A stretch of 64,000 nt of DNA from NCBI RefSeq assembly GCF_018380615.1, contig NZ_JAGYVZ010000008.1, positions 62,001-126,000 on the forward strand, written 5' to 3'. The notes under the pieces were generated by a model. It was not told the DNA's origin, did not search any database, and worked only from the letters and a program-made list of their open reading frames with translations. The position numbers and the translations under genes were made by a program. Numbering within the stretch: the stretch's first letter is position 1; each line of letters starts with the position of its first letter. Source of the stretch: Flavobacterium psychroterrae (GTDB taxonomy: Bacteria; Bacteroidota; Bacteroidia; Flavobacteriales; Flavobacteriaceae). Shown in pieces: positions 1-9,147 of the stretch.

Positions 1-1
1 C

Positions 2-2563
2 GGAATCTTAATTTATAACGACAATAATAATAGTTCAGCCGGAGTATCTAATGCAGGTGCAAGTGTCAATGTCCTTTCTACCATTAATCCCGGTGATATT
101 GAATCGATTGAAGTACTAAAAGATGCATCTGCAACTGCAATTTACGGATCTCGTGGTGCAAATGGAGTTGTAATTATTACGACTAAAAAAGGAACGAAAG
201 GACAGGATAATATTTCGTATCAGGGGTATTTCGGATTTCAGAATGTTTCGAAAAAACTGAATTTAATGAACGCCAGTCAATGGGCTAGTTTACGTAATGA
301 TGTTCAGGCGAGTATTGGTCAGGCACCTGCTTTTTCAGCAGCTCAAATCGAAGCTTTCAAAACTTCAGGAAGTTATAACTGGCAAGATGCTATTTTTAGA
401 ACTGCGGCTCCGGTACAAAATCATCAGTTATCATTTTCCGGTGGCGATGAGCGTTCAAGATATGCGATTTCGGCTGGATATTTTCAACAGGACGGAATTG
501 TAATTGCATCTGATTTCAAAAGAATTTCACTTCGTGTTAATTACGAAAGAAATTACTCTGATAAATTCAAATTTGGCGTAAATGCCAATTACAGTAATTC
601 GGTTTCAAATGGTGTAGGAACAAATGGTGGTGCATCTGCAGGAAGATCTCCAAGCCCGTTAGTTGTTGCATTGTATCAGCCACCTGTAGTGCCTATTAAA
701 AATGCTGACGGAAGTTATAATTTAACTAATAATCCTTATTCAACGGCGGTTAACGGAATCATTGGGAACCCAATAAACGATTTGGTGAGTACCACTAATG
801 AAACCAAAATTAACAGAATCCTGACGAGTTTATTTGGCGAATATAAAATTACCAAAAAACTGACTGCAAAAGTAGCCGTTAGTGGGGATGTATTAGATAC
901 AAAACAAAATTATTATGCTCCGTCAACAACAACAAGCGGTGCAGGAACTAAAGGATTAGCCTCTGTAGGAAACCGATTAGTAAGTTCTGTTTTAAACGAA
1001 AATACCCTGAATTACAATACTACTTTTGGTGAAAACCATAAATTCTCTGCTTTAGGTGGTTATACGCTTCAATATACAAAAGGAGAAGTGGTGAATGCCG
1101 GTGCGAATACATTTGTAAATGATGCCAATACTTATAAAGCTTTGCAAGATGGTGTTCCTGTAAAACCTTATAGTGATGCATTCGAAAGTGTTTTGAAATC
1201 ATGGTTAACAAGAGTCAATTATTCTTATAAAGGAAAATACAACTTTACACTTTCTGCCCGTGCAGATGGTTCTTCAAGATTTGGATCTGAATCTCTTTGG
1301 GGATATTTTCCATCAGCCGGATTCTCATGGAATATTACCGATGAAAATTTTGCCCAAAACATTAAAGGTGTAACCGAAGCCAAACTTAGAATCACGGCTG
1401 GAACAACTGGAAATCAGGAAATAGGAAATTACCTTTCGCTTGCGCAAATGGGTTCTGTAAACTACGCTTTTGGAGGTACTTTGCAAACCGGTCTTGCTCC
1501 TACCCGATTAGCAAATCCGGATTTGAAATGGGAAAAAACAGATCAGTATAATGTTGGTTTAGACTTATCATTATTGGATAGAAAAATAAATTTTGTTTTT
1601 GATGTGTACTACAAAAAAACGAATGATTTATTGATTAATGTACCTATTCCTTTAGCTTCAGGATATGCTACGGTGCTTCAAAATATTGGTGGGGTTGAAA
1701 ATAAAGGTATTGAAGTTGGTTTAATTACTGAAAACATCAAAACAGAAACTTTCTCCTGGAATTCCAACATCGTTTTTTCTGCAAATAAAAACAAGGTAGT
1801 TTCGATAGGAAACGGAGTTAATCAGTTTTTTCCTGTAGTTCCAAATGGTTCATTATTGCAACAACAACCCGTTACGGTAAAAGTAGGTTTGCCTTTGGGA
1901 ACTTTCTGGGGATATAAAACCAATGGCATTTTCCAGACTCAGGAAGAAGTAAATACACAGCCAAAAATAAACAGTTTAGCCAATACGAAAGTTGGAGACA
2001 GAAGATATGTTGACACGAATGGCGACGGCGTAATTTCGGCTCTTGACAAAGGAAACCTGGGAAGTTCTCAGCCTAAATTTGTTGCAAGTTTCAGCAACAC
2101 GGTTTCTTACCATGATTTTGATTTAAATTTTTCTTTTCAGGGATCTTATGGCGCAAAAATATTCAATGCTTTGAATCAGCAATTAGAAATTTCGACTCTT
2201 GGAACAAATGCTAATGTTACGCTTGATGACCGCTGGACACCTACAAATACAAATACTGATGTACCAAGAGCAACAAGTTCTCCTTTGGGAATTGTTTCTG
2301 AGCGTTATGTTGAAGATGCTTCTTTTGTAAGATTAAAATTGATCACTTTAGGATATACTTTACCTAAAAGCGTTTCTAAAAAATTAGGAACAAAAAGCAT
2401 CAAATTCTACATATCTGCCGAGAATCTAATTGCATGGACAAAGTACACGGGTTATGATCCGGAGGTAAGTTCATACGAACAAAATAACTTATATCCGGGA
2501 ATTGATTTTGGTTCTTATCCAAATTCTAAAACCTTCATTTCCGGTCTGAATCTAACTTTCTAA
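2..2563 (+). CDS. SusC/RagA TonB-dependent outer-membrane transporter, 5'-truncated
   Basis: The reading frame is open from base 2, so the gene begins before the window; an internal ATG at 266 is not the start. The visible 853 residues open inside the plug domain, with the diagnostic [12 protein letters not shown] stretch (here [19 protein letters not shown]) followed by the beta-barrel and a C-terminal aromatic residue (LNLTF) as in outer-membrane barrels. SusC proteins take up bulky ligands across the outer membrane using TonB energy and work with a SusD lid. The partner SusD gene follows after 16 bases, and a sulfatase gene follows that, so the ligand is inferred to be a sulfated compound. 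The N-terminal carboxypeptidase-like domain and signal peptide are outside the window. Confidence 0.97.
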   Translation, partial: GILIYNDNNNSSAGVSNAGASVNVLSTINPGDIESIEVLKDASATAIYGSRGANGVVIITTKKGTKGQDNISYQGYFGFQNVSKKLNLMNASQWASLRNDVQASIGQAPAFSAAQIEAFKTSGSYNWQDAIFRTAAPVQNHQLSFSGGDERSRYAISAGYFQQDGIVIASDFKRISLRVNYERNYSDKFKFGVNANYSNSVSNGVGTNGGASAGRSPSPLVVALYQPPVVPIKNADGSYNLTNNPYSTAVNGIIGNPINDLVSTTNETKINRILTSLFGEYKITKKLTAKVAVSGDVLDTKQNYYAPSTTTSGAGTKGLASVGNRLVSSVLNENTLNYNTTFGENHKFSALGGYTLQYTKGEVVNAGANTFVNDANTYKALQDGVPVKPYSDAFESVLKSWLTRVNYSYKGKYNFTLSARADGSSRFGSESLWGYFPSAGFSWNITDENFAQNIKGVTEAKLRITAGTTGNQEIGNYLSLAQMGSVNYAFGGTLQTGLAPTRLANPDLKWEKTDQYNVGLDLSLLDRKINFVFDVYYKKTNDLLINVPIPLASGYATVLQNIGGVENKGIEVGLITENIKTETFSWNSNIVFSANKNKVVSIGNGVNQFFPVVPNGSLLQQQPVTVKVGLPLGTFWGYKTNGIFQTQEEVNTQPKINSLANTKVGDRRYVDTNGDGVISALDKGNLGSSQPKFVASFSNTVSYHDFDLNFSFQGSYGAKIFNALNQQLEISTLGTNANVTLDDRWTPTNTNTDVPRATSSPLGIVSERYVEDASFVRLKLITLGYTLPKSVSKKLGTKSIKFYISAENLIAWTKYTGYDPEVSSYEQNNLYPGIDFGSYPNSKTFISGLNLTF

Positions 2564-2579
2564 GTAAAAAACATACACC

Positions 2580-4052
2580 ATGAAAAAGATAATAATAACA
2601 ATCATATTAAGTGCCGGTTTATTTACATCGTGCACGGATCTGGAGGTAACACCAACCTCTTTTGTAACCGAAGATAATTATTTTAAAACCCAGGATGACG
2701 CTATTGCTAGTGTATCAGCAGTTTATGCATCGTTAGCACTTGATCCGGGAGAACAAAGTTTATTTGGTCGAAATTTATATTTCTTAACAGATATGGCTAC
2801 AGATTATGCTGCGGCGGGAGTTTCGGCAACAAACCCGCAAGTACGAGCTTTAAGCAGTTTGACTCATGATGCAACTTCAGATCGTGTTCAGGTTGCGTGG
2901 CGCCAAATTTACGCCGGAATCAACAGAGCCAATGTTTCTATAGATAATATCCCAAAAGTAGCAGGAACAGAAGCTGTTAAAACAAGATTAATCAACGAAG
3001 CAAAATTTATTAGAGGATTATTGTACTTTCAGGCAGTTCGGCTTTGGGGCGGAGTTCCAATCATTTTGCACGAACCAACTTCTATTCAATTAGAAAGTTT
3101 AAAATCAAAAAGAGCTACTGTAGATGAAGTTTATGCTCAAATTATTTCAGACCTAAATGCTGCCGAAGCCTTACCTGCAACTTATCCTGCCACAGATGCC
3201 GGACGTGCAACTTCAGGAGCTGCAAAAGCAATTTTAGCCAAAGTTTATCTAACGAGAAAAGATTATCCAAATGCCATTTTAAAAGCAAGGGAAGTGATTA
3301 ATGGTGGTTACGGATACGGACTTTTTGAAAGCTTTCAGGATATTTTTACCAAAACAAAAAAGAACGGGAAGGAGCATATTTTTTCTGTGCAATTTGAACC
3401 CAATATGGCAGGAAACGGATCAAGCGGAAGTACGTTTCAATCTACTTCATTTACAGGATTTACAGCCACAGAACCGGCAGATATAATCTCAGATGTTGCT
3501 TTGTTCTATGATATTTATGCTCCCGGAGATACCCGCAGAGATGTAAGTTATGCCAAGACATTACCAATTCCCGGAACGGCAAATATTTATACTTTTCCTA
3601 AACCGATCTTTAAAAAATACCTTGATTTAACCAATTTGGCAACTCCCGGAAATGTGGCAATTAATTTCCCTGTTATTCGTTACGCTGATATTTTATTGTC
3701 TTTGGCGGAAGCCATAAACGAGCAAGGAACGCCAACGCCGGAAGCTTACGAATTAATCAATCAGGTGAGAAGAAGAGCATTTGGAAAAGCAATTACAACG
3801 CCGGATGCAACGGTAGATTTAGCAGGATTAACGCAAACGACTTTTAGAGCAGCAATTCAGGAAGAACGCAAAAAAGAATTTGTTCAGGAAGGACAACGCT
3901 GGTTTGACTTAGTTCGCTGGGGAACTCTGGTTACGGAAATTAAAAAAGTGACTGCAAAAAACTCCGTGTCTGAAAGAAATAATCTATATCCAATTCCGCA
4001 AAGCGAAAGAAATATTGATCCGGTAGGTTTACCACAAAACCCTGGATATTAA
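2580..4052 (+). CDS. SusD/RagB family surface lipoprotein
   Basis: This 490-residue protein starts with a lipoprotein signal peptide ending LFTSC, with the lipidated cysteine at residue 18. The middle contains the TPR-like SusD fold, and the C-terminus has the usual YPIPQSERNIDP and QNPGY endings of the family. SusD proteins sit on the cell surface and close over the SusC pore to capture ligand. It is 16 bases behind the SusC gene and 26 bases ahead of a sulfatase gene, so all three are probably one transcript. The ligand cannot be read from the sequence; the sulfatase context suggests a sulfate ester. Confidence 0.97.
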   Translation: MKKIIITIILSAGLFTSCTDLEVTPTSFVTEDNYFKTQDDAIASVSAVYASLALDPGEQSLFGRNLYFLTDMATDYAAAGVSATNPQVRALSSLTHDATSDRVQVAWRQIYAGINRANVSIDNIPKVAGTEAVKTRLINEAKFIRGLLYFQAVRLWGGVPIILHEPTSIQLESLKSKRATVDEVYAQIISDLNAAEALPATYPATDAGRATSGAAKAILAKVYLTRKDYPNAILKAREVINGGYGYGLFESFQDIFTKTKKNGKEHIFSVQFEPNMAGNGSSGSTFQSTSFTGFTATEPADIISDVALFYDIYAPGDTRRDVSYAKTLPIPGTANIYTFPKPIFKKYLDLTNLATPGNVAINFPVIRYADILLSLAEAINEQGTPTPEAYELINQVRRRAFGKAITTPDATVDLAGLTQTTFRAAIQEERKKEFVQEGQRWFDLVRWGTLVTEIKKVTAKNSVSERNNLYPIPQSERNIDPVGLPQNPGY

Positions 4053-4078
4053 CTAACCACAACCAAAAAATTAGAATT

Positions 4079-6010
4079 ATGAAAAATTATCCATTTAATA
4101 CTACAATCAAAAGTCCTAACAAAGGGCTTTTGATTACTGCGTTGCTTGTCGCGCAATTGGGTTTTGCCCAGAATAATCCAAATGCTGATTTTAAAGGTGT
4201 TATTGGGAAAACCTTAGCCGACTCTAAAGAATATTGGCCAGAACCTGTAAAAGCGCCAAAAGGTGCGCCCAATGTAATCTGGATTTTATTGGATGATGTT
4301 GGGTTTGGAGCTTCAAGCGCATTTGGAGGATTGATTCAAACCCCTACTTTTGATGAATTAGCCAATAATGGTTTACGTTATACCAATTTTCATACAACAG
4401 CAATTTGCGCTCCTACCCGTGCGGCAATTTTAACCGGAAGAAATTCTGGAAGAGTGCACGTTAGCGGATTTTCTCATACTATTTTATCAGCTGGTTTTCC
4501 GGGTTGGGATGGTAAAATTCCATCAGATAAAGGAACAATTGCCGAGATTTTACGTGATAATGGATACAACACTTTTGCCGTTGGTAAATATGGTGTTACG
4601 CCAGATGAAGACGCTAAAGATGCGGGTCCGTTTGATAGATGGCCAACCGGAAAAGGATTTGACCACTTCTACGGATTCTTAGGTTCTCAAACAGATCAGT
4701 ACAATCCTGACTTAGTTGAAGATCAGGTTCATATTACACCAGACGGTCGTCATTTAAACGAACTTATTACTGATAAAGCCATTAGTTTTATTCAGAAACA
4801 ACAAAAAGCAGCACCGGGAAAACCGTTCTTTTTATACTATGCGCCGGGAGCGGCTCATGCACCTCATCAGGTTGCTACAAAATGGAGCGATCCCTATAAA
4901 GGAAAATTTGACAAAGGCTGGGATGCGTATCGTGAAGAAGTTATTGCGAACCAAAAGAAATTGGGCGTAATTCCGGCAAATGCAGTATTACCGGAACGCA
5001 ATCCTTTAATTACCGACTGGAAAAAACTAACTCCGGATCAAAAGAAAGTTTATGCAAGATTCATGGAAGTGTATGCAGGATTTTTGACTTATACGGATTA
5101 TGAAATTGGAAGAGTTGTGAATTATCTTAAAGAAACCAATCAATTAGAAAATACCGTAATTTTTCTGGCTATTGGAGATAATGGCGCCAGCAAAGAAGGA
5201 ACTACAGAAGGAACAATCAATCAGAGTTTGTTTTCTCAGGGAAAATCTGATGAAGAAAATCTTCAGACGAATGTAGCCAACATTGACCAGATTGGAACTG
5301 CAAAAGGTTTGAATACTAATTATCCTTTAGGATGGGCTCAGGCAACGAATGTACCTTTTAAGAACTGGAAACAAGATGCACAATCTGAAGGAGGAACGCA
5401 TAATCCGCTGATTGTTTATTATCCAAAAGGAATCACGGAAAAAGGCGGAATCAGAAATCAATACAGTCATGTAACAGATTTATTGCCTACAACACTTGAT
5501 ATTGCAGGAATCAAGGCGCCGGAATATATCAAAAATGTGAAACAGGATATTATTCAGGGATCTTCATTATACGCTTCCTTAAATGATGCTAAAGCCGAGT
5601 CATTGCACAAAGTTCAATATTATTACATCTTTGGAAACAGAGCCATTTATAAAGATGGATGGAAAGCCGGAGCAGCGCATTTACCGGATTCGTTTGCAGT
5701 AAAAAAATCTTTAAGCAAAAATGAAAAACCTGTAGAAAGCAATTTTGATACTGATGTTTGGGAATTATACAACCTGAACGAAGATTTCAACGAACGTAAT
5801 AATCTTGCTAAAAAATACCCTGAAAAATTAGCCGAACTTCAAAAACTGTTTGATGAACAAGCCAAAGAAAATAATGTTTATCCGTTAATTGACTGGCAGG
5901 ATGTGTACAACAGAAGAATTCATAATACTGGCGCCGACAAAGGTAAATCGCTTCAGGATTTGATTAAACAAGTAACAAAACCGGGAGATGCAAAAGGAAG
6001 CACTAATTAA
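4079..6010 (+). CDS. Exported type I (formylglycine) arylsulfatase, long form
   Basis: This 643-residue protein has an export signal ending near residue 31 (LGFAQ). It carries the sulfatase metal-binding DD (LLDDVGFG, about 69-77) and the CAPTR maturation motif, whose Cys110 would be oxidised to formylglycine, followed by ILTGR. A later GDNGAS motif supplies further metal ligands. It belongs to the longer arylsulfatase branch with a PFDRWPTGKGFDHFYGF block. Sulfatases of this type hydrolyse sulfate esters in the periplasm or outside the cell. Oddly, the usual GKWH motif reads GKYG here (about 169-172), so the conserved active-site histidine is replaced by glycine. The gene follows the SusC/SusD pair closely, fitting uptake plus desulfation. 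No maturase gene lies in the window. Confidence 0.95.
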   Translation: MKNYPFNTTIKSPNKGLLITALLVAQLGFAQNNPNADFKGVIGKTLADSKEYWPEPVKAPKGAPNVIWILLDDVGFGASSAFGGLIQTPTFDELANNGLRYTNFHTTAICAPTRAAILTGRNSGRVHVSGFSHTILSAGFPGWDGKIPSDKGTIAEILRDNGYNTFAVGKYGVTPDEDAKDAGPFDRWPTGKGFDHFYGFLGSQTDQYNPDLVEDQVHITPDGRHLNELITDKAISFIQKQQKAAPGKPFFLYYAPGAAHAPHQVATKWSDPYKGKFDKGWDAYREEVIANQKKLGVIPANAVLPERNPLITDWKKLTPDQKKVYARFMEVYAGFLTYTDYEIGRVVNYLKETNQLENTVIFLAIGDNGASKEGTTEGTINQSLFSQGKSDEENLQTNVANIDQIGTAKGLNTNYPLGWAQATNVPFKNWKQDAQSEGGTHNPLIVYYPKGITEKGGIRNQYSHVTDLLPTTLDIAGIKAPEYIKNVKQDIIQGSSLYASLNDAKAESLHKVQYYYIFGNRAIYKDGWKAGAAHLPDSFAVKKSLSKNEKPVESNFDTDVWELYNLNEDFNERNNLAKKYPEKLAELQKLFDEQAKENNVYPLIDWQDVYNRRIHNTGADKGKSLQDLIKQVTKPGDAKGSTN

Positions 6011-6025
6011 TAAATAACCAATTAT

Positions 6026-6070
6026 TCAGAGCTATTTCATCTTCTGCGAAAGCAAAATGAATAGCTCTGA
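6026..6070. other. Intergenic hairpin, possible transcript-end or processing element
   Basis: An inverted repeat (TCAGAGCTATT paired with AATAGCTCTGA) encloses an inner TGC-GAAA-GCA stem with a GNRA tetraloop. It fills the gap between the sulfatase gene and the next small membrane-protein gene. There is no clear T-tract after it, so it could be an mRNA-stabilising or attenuating structure rather than a simple intrinsic terminator. Confidence 0.5.
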
Positions 6071-6086
6071 TATTAAAAAATAAATT

Positions 6087-6638
6087 ATGGCAGCAACAAA
6101 ACCAATTTTGAAAAGAGGCATTTTTGCCTTGATTCTTGTAGTAATTGCAGTAAGTTTTTACTACTTAACAATATGGATTACTCCGTATTATGTGCAAAAA
6201 AAGTTTGCCGAAAAAAGTTTGGGTGATGTCAATACACCAAGATTTGGAGATCAGCCCAATGCTGAAAACAGCAGAGTGATTCCGTTACCAAATCCTGACT
6301 TTTTGTATTCTACAATTAATTATGATTTGAACGATAGTGTATTGAAAATCTCAGGAATTGTTCCGGATTCGACTTATTGGTCCATATCTGCATATCAGGA
6401 AAACACGACTAATTTTTTTGTTGAAAACGAAGAAAAAGTAAAAGCAAAATTCGAATATTATTTAGCCCCTGAAGGAAGTAAATCTGAAGTTTTGAAAAAT
6501 ATTCCGAAAGAAAAAATCATTTACAGTCCAACGACAAAAGGTTTGATTTTGTTTCGCTATCTGGTTTCAAAAGCATATCCGGTAAAAACATTAGCAGAAT
6601 TGCAACATGGAGTTACGGTAGAGAAATTAGGGAAATAA
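6087..6638 (+). CDS. DUF1254-like membrane-anchored protein
   Basis: This 183-residue protein has one N-terminal membrane segment (about residues 11-32) and a soluble remainder. The block RVIPLPNPDFLYSTINYDL followed by a beta-rich domain resembles the DUF1254 family, whose molecular function is unknown to me. DUF1254 and DUF1214 often occur together as one longer protein; here a DUF1214-like gene follows at 6932, so the two may be separated halves of one functional unit. It lies 76 bases after the sulfatase gene, behind a hairpin. I infer an envelope role linked to the sulfate-ester locus, but the family gives no reaction. Confidence 0.6.
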   Translation: MAATKPILKRGIFALILVVIAVSFYYLTIWITPYYVQKKFAEKSLGDVNTPRFGDQPNAENSRVIPLPNPDFLYSTINYDLNDSVLKISGIVPDSTYWSISAYQENTTNFFVENEEKVKAKFEYYLAPEGSKSEVLKNIPKEKIIYSPTTKGLILFRYLVSKAYPVKTLAELQHGVTVEKLGK

Positions 6639-6774
6639 AAGTTCCGGCAAGTTTATCAGGTTTAACCCGCAATCAAAATGTCGATTATACTGTGAAGAAT
6701 GAATTAAAAATCCATCCCTGCAATACGTTTCGTTCCTCTGATACTCTTAATAAAATTCCGTAGGAATGATTTAT

Positions 6775-6890
6775 TTTGTAGCCGGGGATTTCAATCCCCG
6801 GAAACACAAGTAATGAACAATCCGACAAAGATTAGAAAATTCAGCACGGAGTTTCTAGTGTGACCCTTCCTTCGTCAGGATGACAAAAAA
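6775..6890. repeat. Dispersed intergenic repeat debris
   Basis: The stretch holds a perfect palindrome CCGGGGATT-TC-AATCCCCGG at 6782-6801. It is followed by a half copy of the 'cggag tttct ... cttcgt caggatgaca' repeat that also occurs at 9979 and 13410. I see no gene between 6639 and 6931. Confidence 0.6.
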
Positions 6891-6931
6891 TGCGAATAAA
6901 AACAAAAACATTCAACATTAAAATAATAAAA

Positions 6932-7524
6932 ATGGCTTTAAATCAAAAAATTAAAAAGATAGGACTTGGTGTGGCATTGATTATTCTGTCTATCATATTT
7001 GGGAGTGCTGTTGGGGTTTACAATATTAAATCCGGCAAAAGCAGTTCGCAGCGAGTAATTGGCAATTGGTCTACAGTTGATAAAGATAAAGATCTTAGTA
7101 CAGCCGATTTGCTGACAATAGCGCAAGTAGCGGTTTACGGACCTTATGCGCTAACAAAAAAAGAGGTAATCTATTTGAGCACAAGTACAGACAGCGACGG
7201 AAACGCATAGATCCTAAATCAGAATATGTAATTAGCGGAAAAAAGCTTGACGCCAAATATTGGAGTATTACGGCGTATGATGAAAATGGTTTTTTAATTA
7301 AAAATCCAATCAATAAATACAGCTATAATCTTGAAGATGTAAAATATGAAGCCGATAGTATATCGTATAAAATCAATTTATCAGGAGTTGAGAAAAAAGA
7401 AAACTGGTTGCCAATCAATGATGTTAAAAAAGCAACCTTAATCATTCGTTTGTATTTACCATCAGAAAAAGTACGTGACAATTTAACGGTGGAAACACTC
7501 CCAACAATTCAAAAAGTAAAATAA
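6932..7524 (+). pseudogene. DUF1214-like membrane-anchored protein, frameshifted
   Basis: Translation from the ATG at 6932 gives a membrane segment and then a DUF1214-like block with EVIYLSTSTDSDGNA, ending at a TAG at 7208-7210. The homologous continuation is in another frame: DPKSEYVISGKKLDAKYWS, then ITAYDENGFLIKNPINKYS, ending with a stop at 7522-7524. Adding one base just before 7208 restores an unbroken DSDGN-A-x-DPKSEY reading, the usual spacing of the family. So a single-base deletion splits the gene, or the base is a sequencing error. The intact protein would be about 197 residues. I prefer the 6932 start to the in-frame 6890 start because the membrane segment follows it directly. 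Confidence 0.75.
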
Positions 7525-7669
7525 TCAGTACAAATTATAACAAATTATGAAGAATTAATTAAATAAAACTCTACTAAATCCATAGAATTAGAAGTTTATT
7601 TTATTTATTTTTACATTTTCCAAAACGTACTGATTTTCAATACAGTTATAAACATAAAAATTAAAAATC

Positions 7670-7789
7670 ATGAAAAGAGTAGATTATGAAATTATAGGAA
7701 AAAAAATTGTCGTGGGAGCGATCGTTTTTTTAGTTCCGCTGGCTATTTTGGCGGGAGGTTTAGCATTAATTAGTAATTTTTTAAAATAA
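7670..7789 (+). CDS. Small single-pass membrane protein (39 aa)
   Basis: An ATG at 7670 opens a 39-codon frame ending in TAA at 7787-7789. The peptide has a charged N-terminus (MKRVDYEIIGKK) and one hydrophobic helix of about 20 residues (VVGAIVFLVPLAILAGG and on), ending NFLK. The next gene, a sterol-desaturase-family enzyme, starts only 5 bases later, which suggests translational coupling and a possible accessory role for that integral membrane enzyme. I recognise no family. The tight spacing and clean membrane-helix composition are the reasons to believe it is real. Confidence 0.6.
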   Translation: MKRVDYEIIGKKIVVGAIVFLVPLAILAGGLALISNFLK

Positions 7790-7794
7790 AAATC

Positions 7795-8871
7795 ATGGCA
7801 GCAACAGATCACAATTCAAAAAGTAAACTAACACGAGATTTAAGCATTAGCTTATTAATATATTCACTTCCGGTAGTGGCAATTTTTCTTTATTTTAAAT
7901 TGACAAATGGTTTAATAACAGAATCCCATATCACATTACCCGCATTTTTAGAATTTGCACAACCTGCATTTCAACACATCCGCACTTGGGGATTAATTGT
8001 TTTTATGCTCGTTTTAGGAGCGATTGAATTTGCAGCAGGTTTATATGATGACGAATGGACTGGCGAAGAACGCAAAATAGACATTGTTTGTTTCCTTGCG
8101 CCAAAATTGCTTTTACCACCTGTAATCGCGTTTTTCAGCTTGACTGCTTTACCATATTTAATTCCTCATTTGGCAAACTCACTTTCATGGGTTCCGTTTT
8201 GGGGAGGATTTTTCCTTATTGCAATTGCCGATGATTTAACCCAATATTGGTACCACCGTTTGCATCATCAGGTTACGTTTTTATGGCGTTTTCACAGAAC
8301 ACATCATTCGGCTCCTTATATGGGAATGGCGATGGCTTCAAGACAAAACTTCATTTACACTGTTCTCTTTTCTCAAATATACTTAACTGCAACTTTAACC
8401 TTTTTAGGTTTAGGTTTACCGGCTTTGTTTGTTTTGGTTATCAAAAGTATCATCACATTAGGAGCACATTCGAGTATTGCATGGGACAAACCATTTTACA
8501 AATACAAAGTTTTACATCCTTTTGCGTGGGTTTTAGAAAGATTAATCTCTACTCCTGCTACGCATCACGCACATCACGCAGATACTAGCGGAGACGGAGT
8601 TGGACATTTTAAAGGCAACTTCGGGAATATGTTTTTCATCTGGGATATGATTTTTGGTACGGGTTTAATCACTCGTAAATTTCCAAAATCATACGGAATG
8701 AAATCCTACAAACAGGAAGAATGGTACGCACAATTTTTATGGCCAATATTCAAATCTAAAAAAGAAGGAAGCGCATTAGCTGAAGGTGTTTTAGCAGTTC
8801 CGTTAAAAGCAAAAGCAGAACCTGTTATTGCCGAAAGCCCGGTTTATTACGACGAACCGGCACAGGTATAA
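7795..8871 (+). CDS. Sterol desaturase / fatty acid hydroxylase superfamily protein
   Basis: This 358-residue integral membrane protein has hydrophobic segments near residues 17-40, 63-82, 98-125 and 133-150. The three histidine clusters of the superfamily are present: HRLHH (about 154-158), HRTHH (about 167-171) and a later HHAHH. These bind a di-iron centre that hydroxylates or desaturates a lipid C-H bond using oxygen. A charged, proline-rich tail follows the catalytic domain. It is immediately preceded by the 39-residue membrane peptide. In the setting of three sulfatases the substrate could be a desulfated sterol or other lipid, but that is inference from context only. Confidence 0.92.
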   Translation: MAATDHNSKSKLTRDLSISLLIYSLPVVAIFLYFKLTNGLITESHITLPAFLEFAQPAFQHIRTWGLIVFMLVLGAIEFAAGLYDDEWTGEERKIDIVCFLAPKLLLPPVIAFFSLTALPYLIPHLANSLSWVPFWGGFFLIAIADDLTQYWYHRLHHQVTFLWRFHRTHHSAPYMGMAMASRQNFIYTVLFSQIYLTATLTFLGLGLPALFVLVIKSIITLGAHSSIAWDKPFYKYKVLHPFAWVLERLISTPATHHAHHADTSGDGVGHFKGNFGNMFFIWDMIFGTGLITRKFPKSYGMKSYKQEEWYAQFLWPIFKSKKEGSALAEGVLAVPLKAKAEPVIAESPVYYDEPAQV

Positions 8872-8919
8872 AATCAGGCAGAAATAAATTAAATAAACCC
8901 ATTGGTATAATTATTTTTT

Positions 8920-9051
8920 AACACATAGAAACATAGAATTATTGAACTAAAAAAAAGGCGTTTCACTTGACTAAACACACATAGCTATGTGTGAGAAACT
9001 AGTTTCTTTTTTCTTCTTTCAAAAAACATAAAATCTATGTTTCTATGTGTT
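8920..9051. repeat. Dispersed inverted-repeat element, family A (copy 1)
   Basis: The ends AACACATAGAAACATAG and CTATGTTTCTATGTGTT are inverted copies. An inner GGCGTTT block and a central CACATAGCTATGTG palindrome complete the element. Relatives lie at 23566, 41847 and 44255. It lacks coding potential and looks like a non-autonomous palindromic repeat. Confidence 0.75.
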
Positions 9052-9096
9052 TAATTATTTTTTTGTGCATTACAACGGGTTAAATAAGAATTGGTA

Positions 9097-9124
9097 GTGT
9101 ATTCAAAATAGAACTTGAATACAC
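9097..9124. promoter_or_regulatory. Perfect 10-bp inverted repeat upstream of the rhodanese-thioredoxin gene
   Basis: GTGTATTCAA and TTGAATACAC are separated by 8 bases and end 23 bases before the ATG at 9148. The position fits an operator or a 5'-leader hairpin for that gene. No regulator can be assigned from sequence. Confidence 0.4.
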
Positions 9125-9147
9125 TGTTGTTTTATAAAAACATAAAT

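Noticed and set aside
9115..9147. TTG start at 9115 for the rhodanese-thioredoxin protein
   Set aside because: The ATG at 9148 gives a clean signal peptide, and the TTG lies in an inverted repeat.
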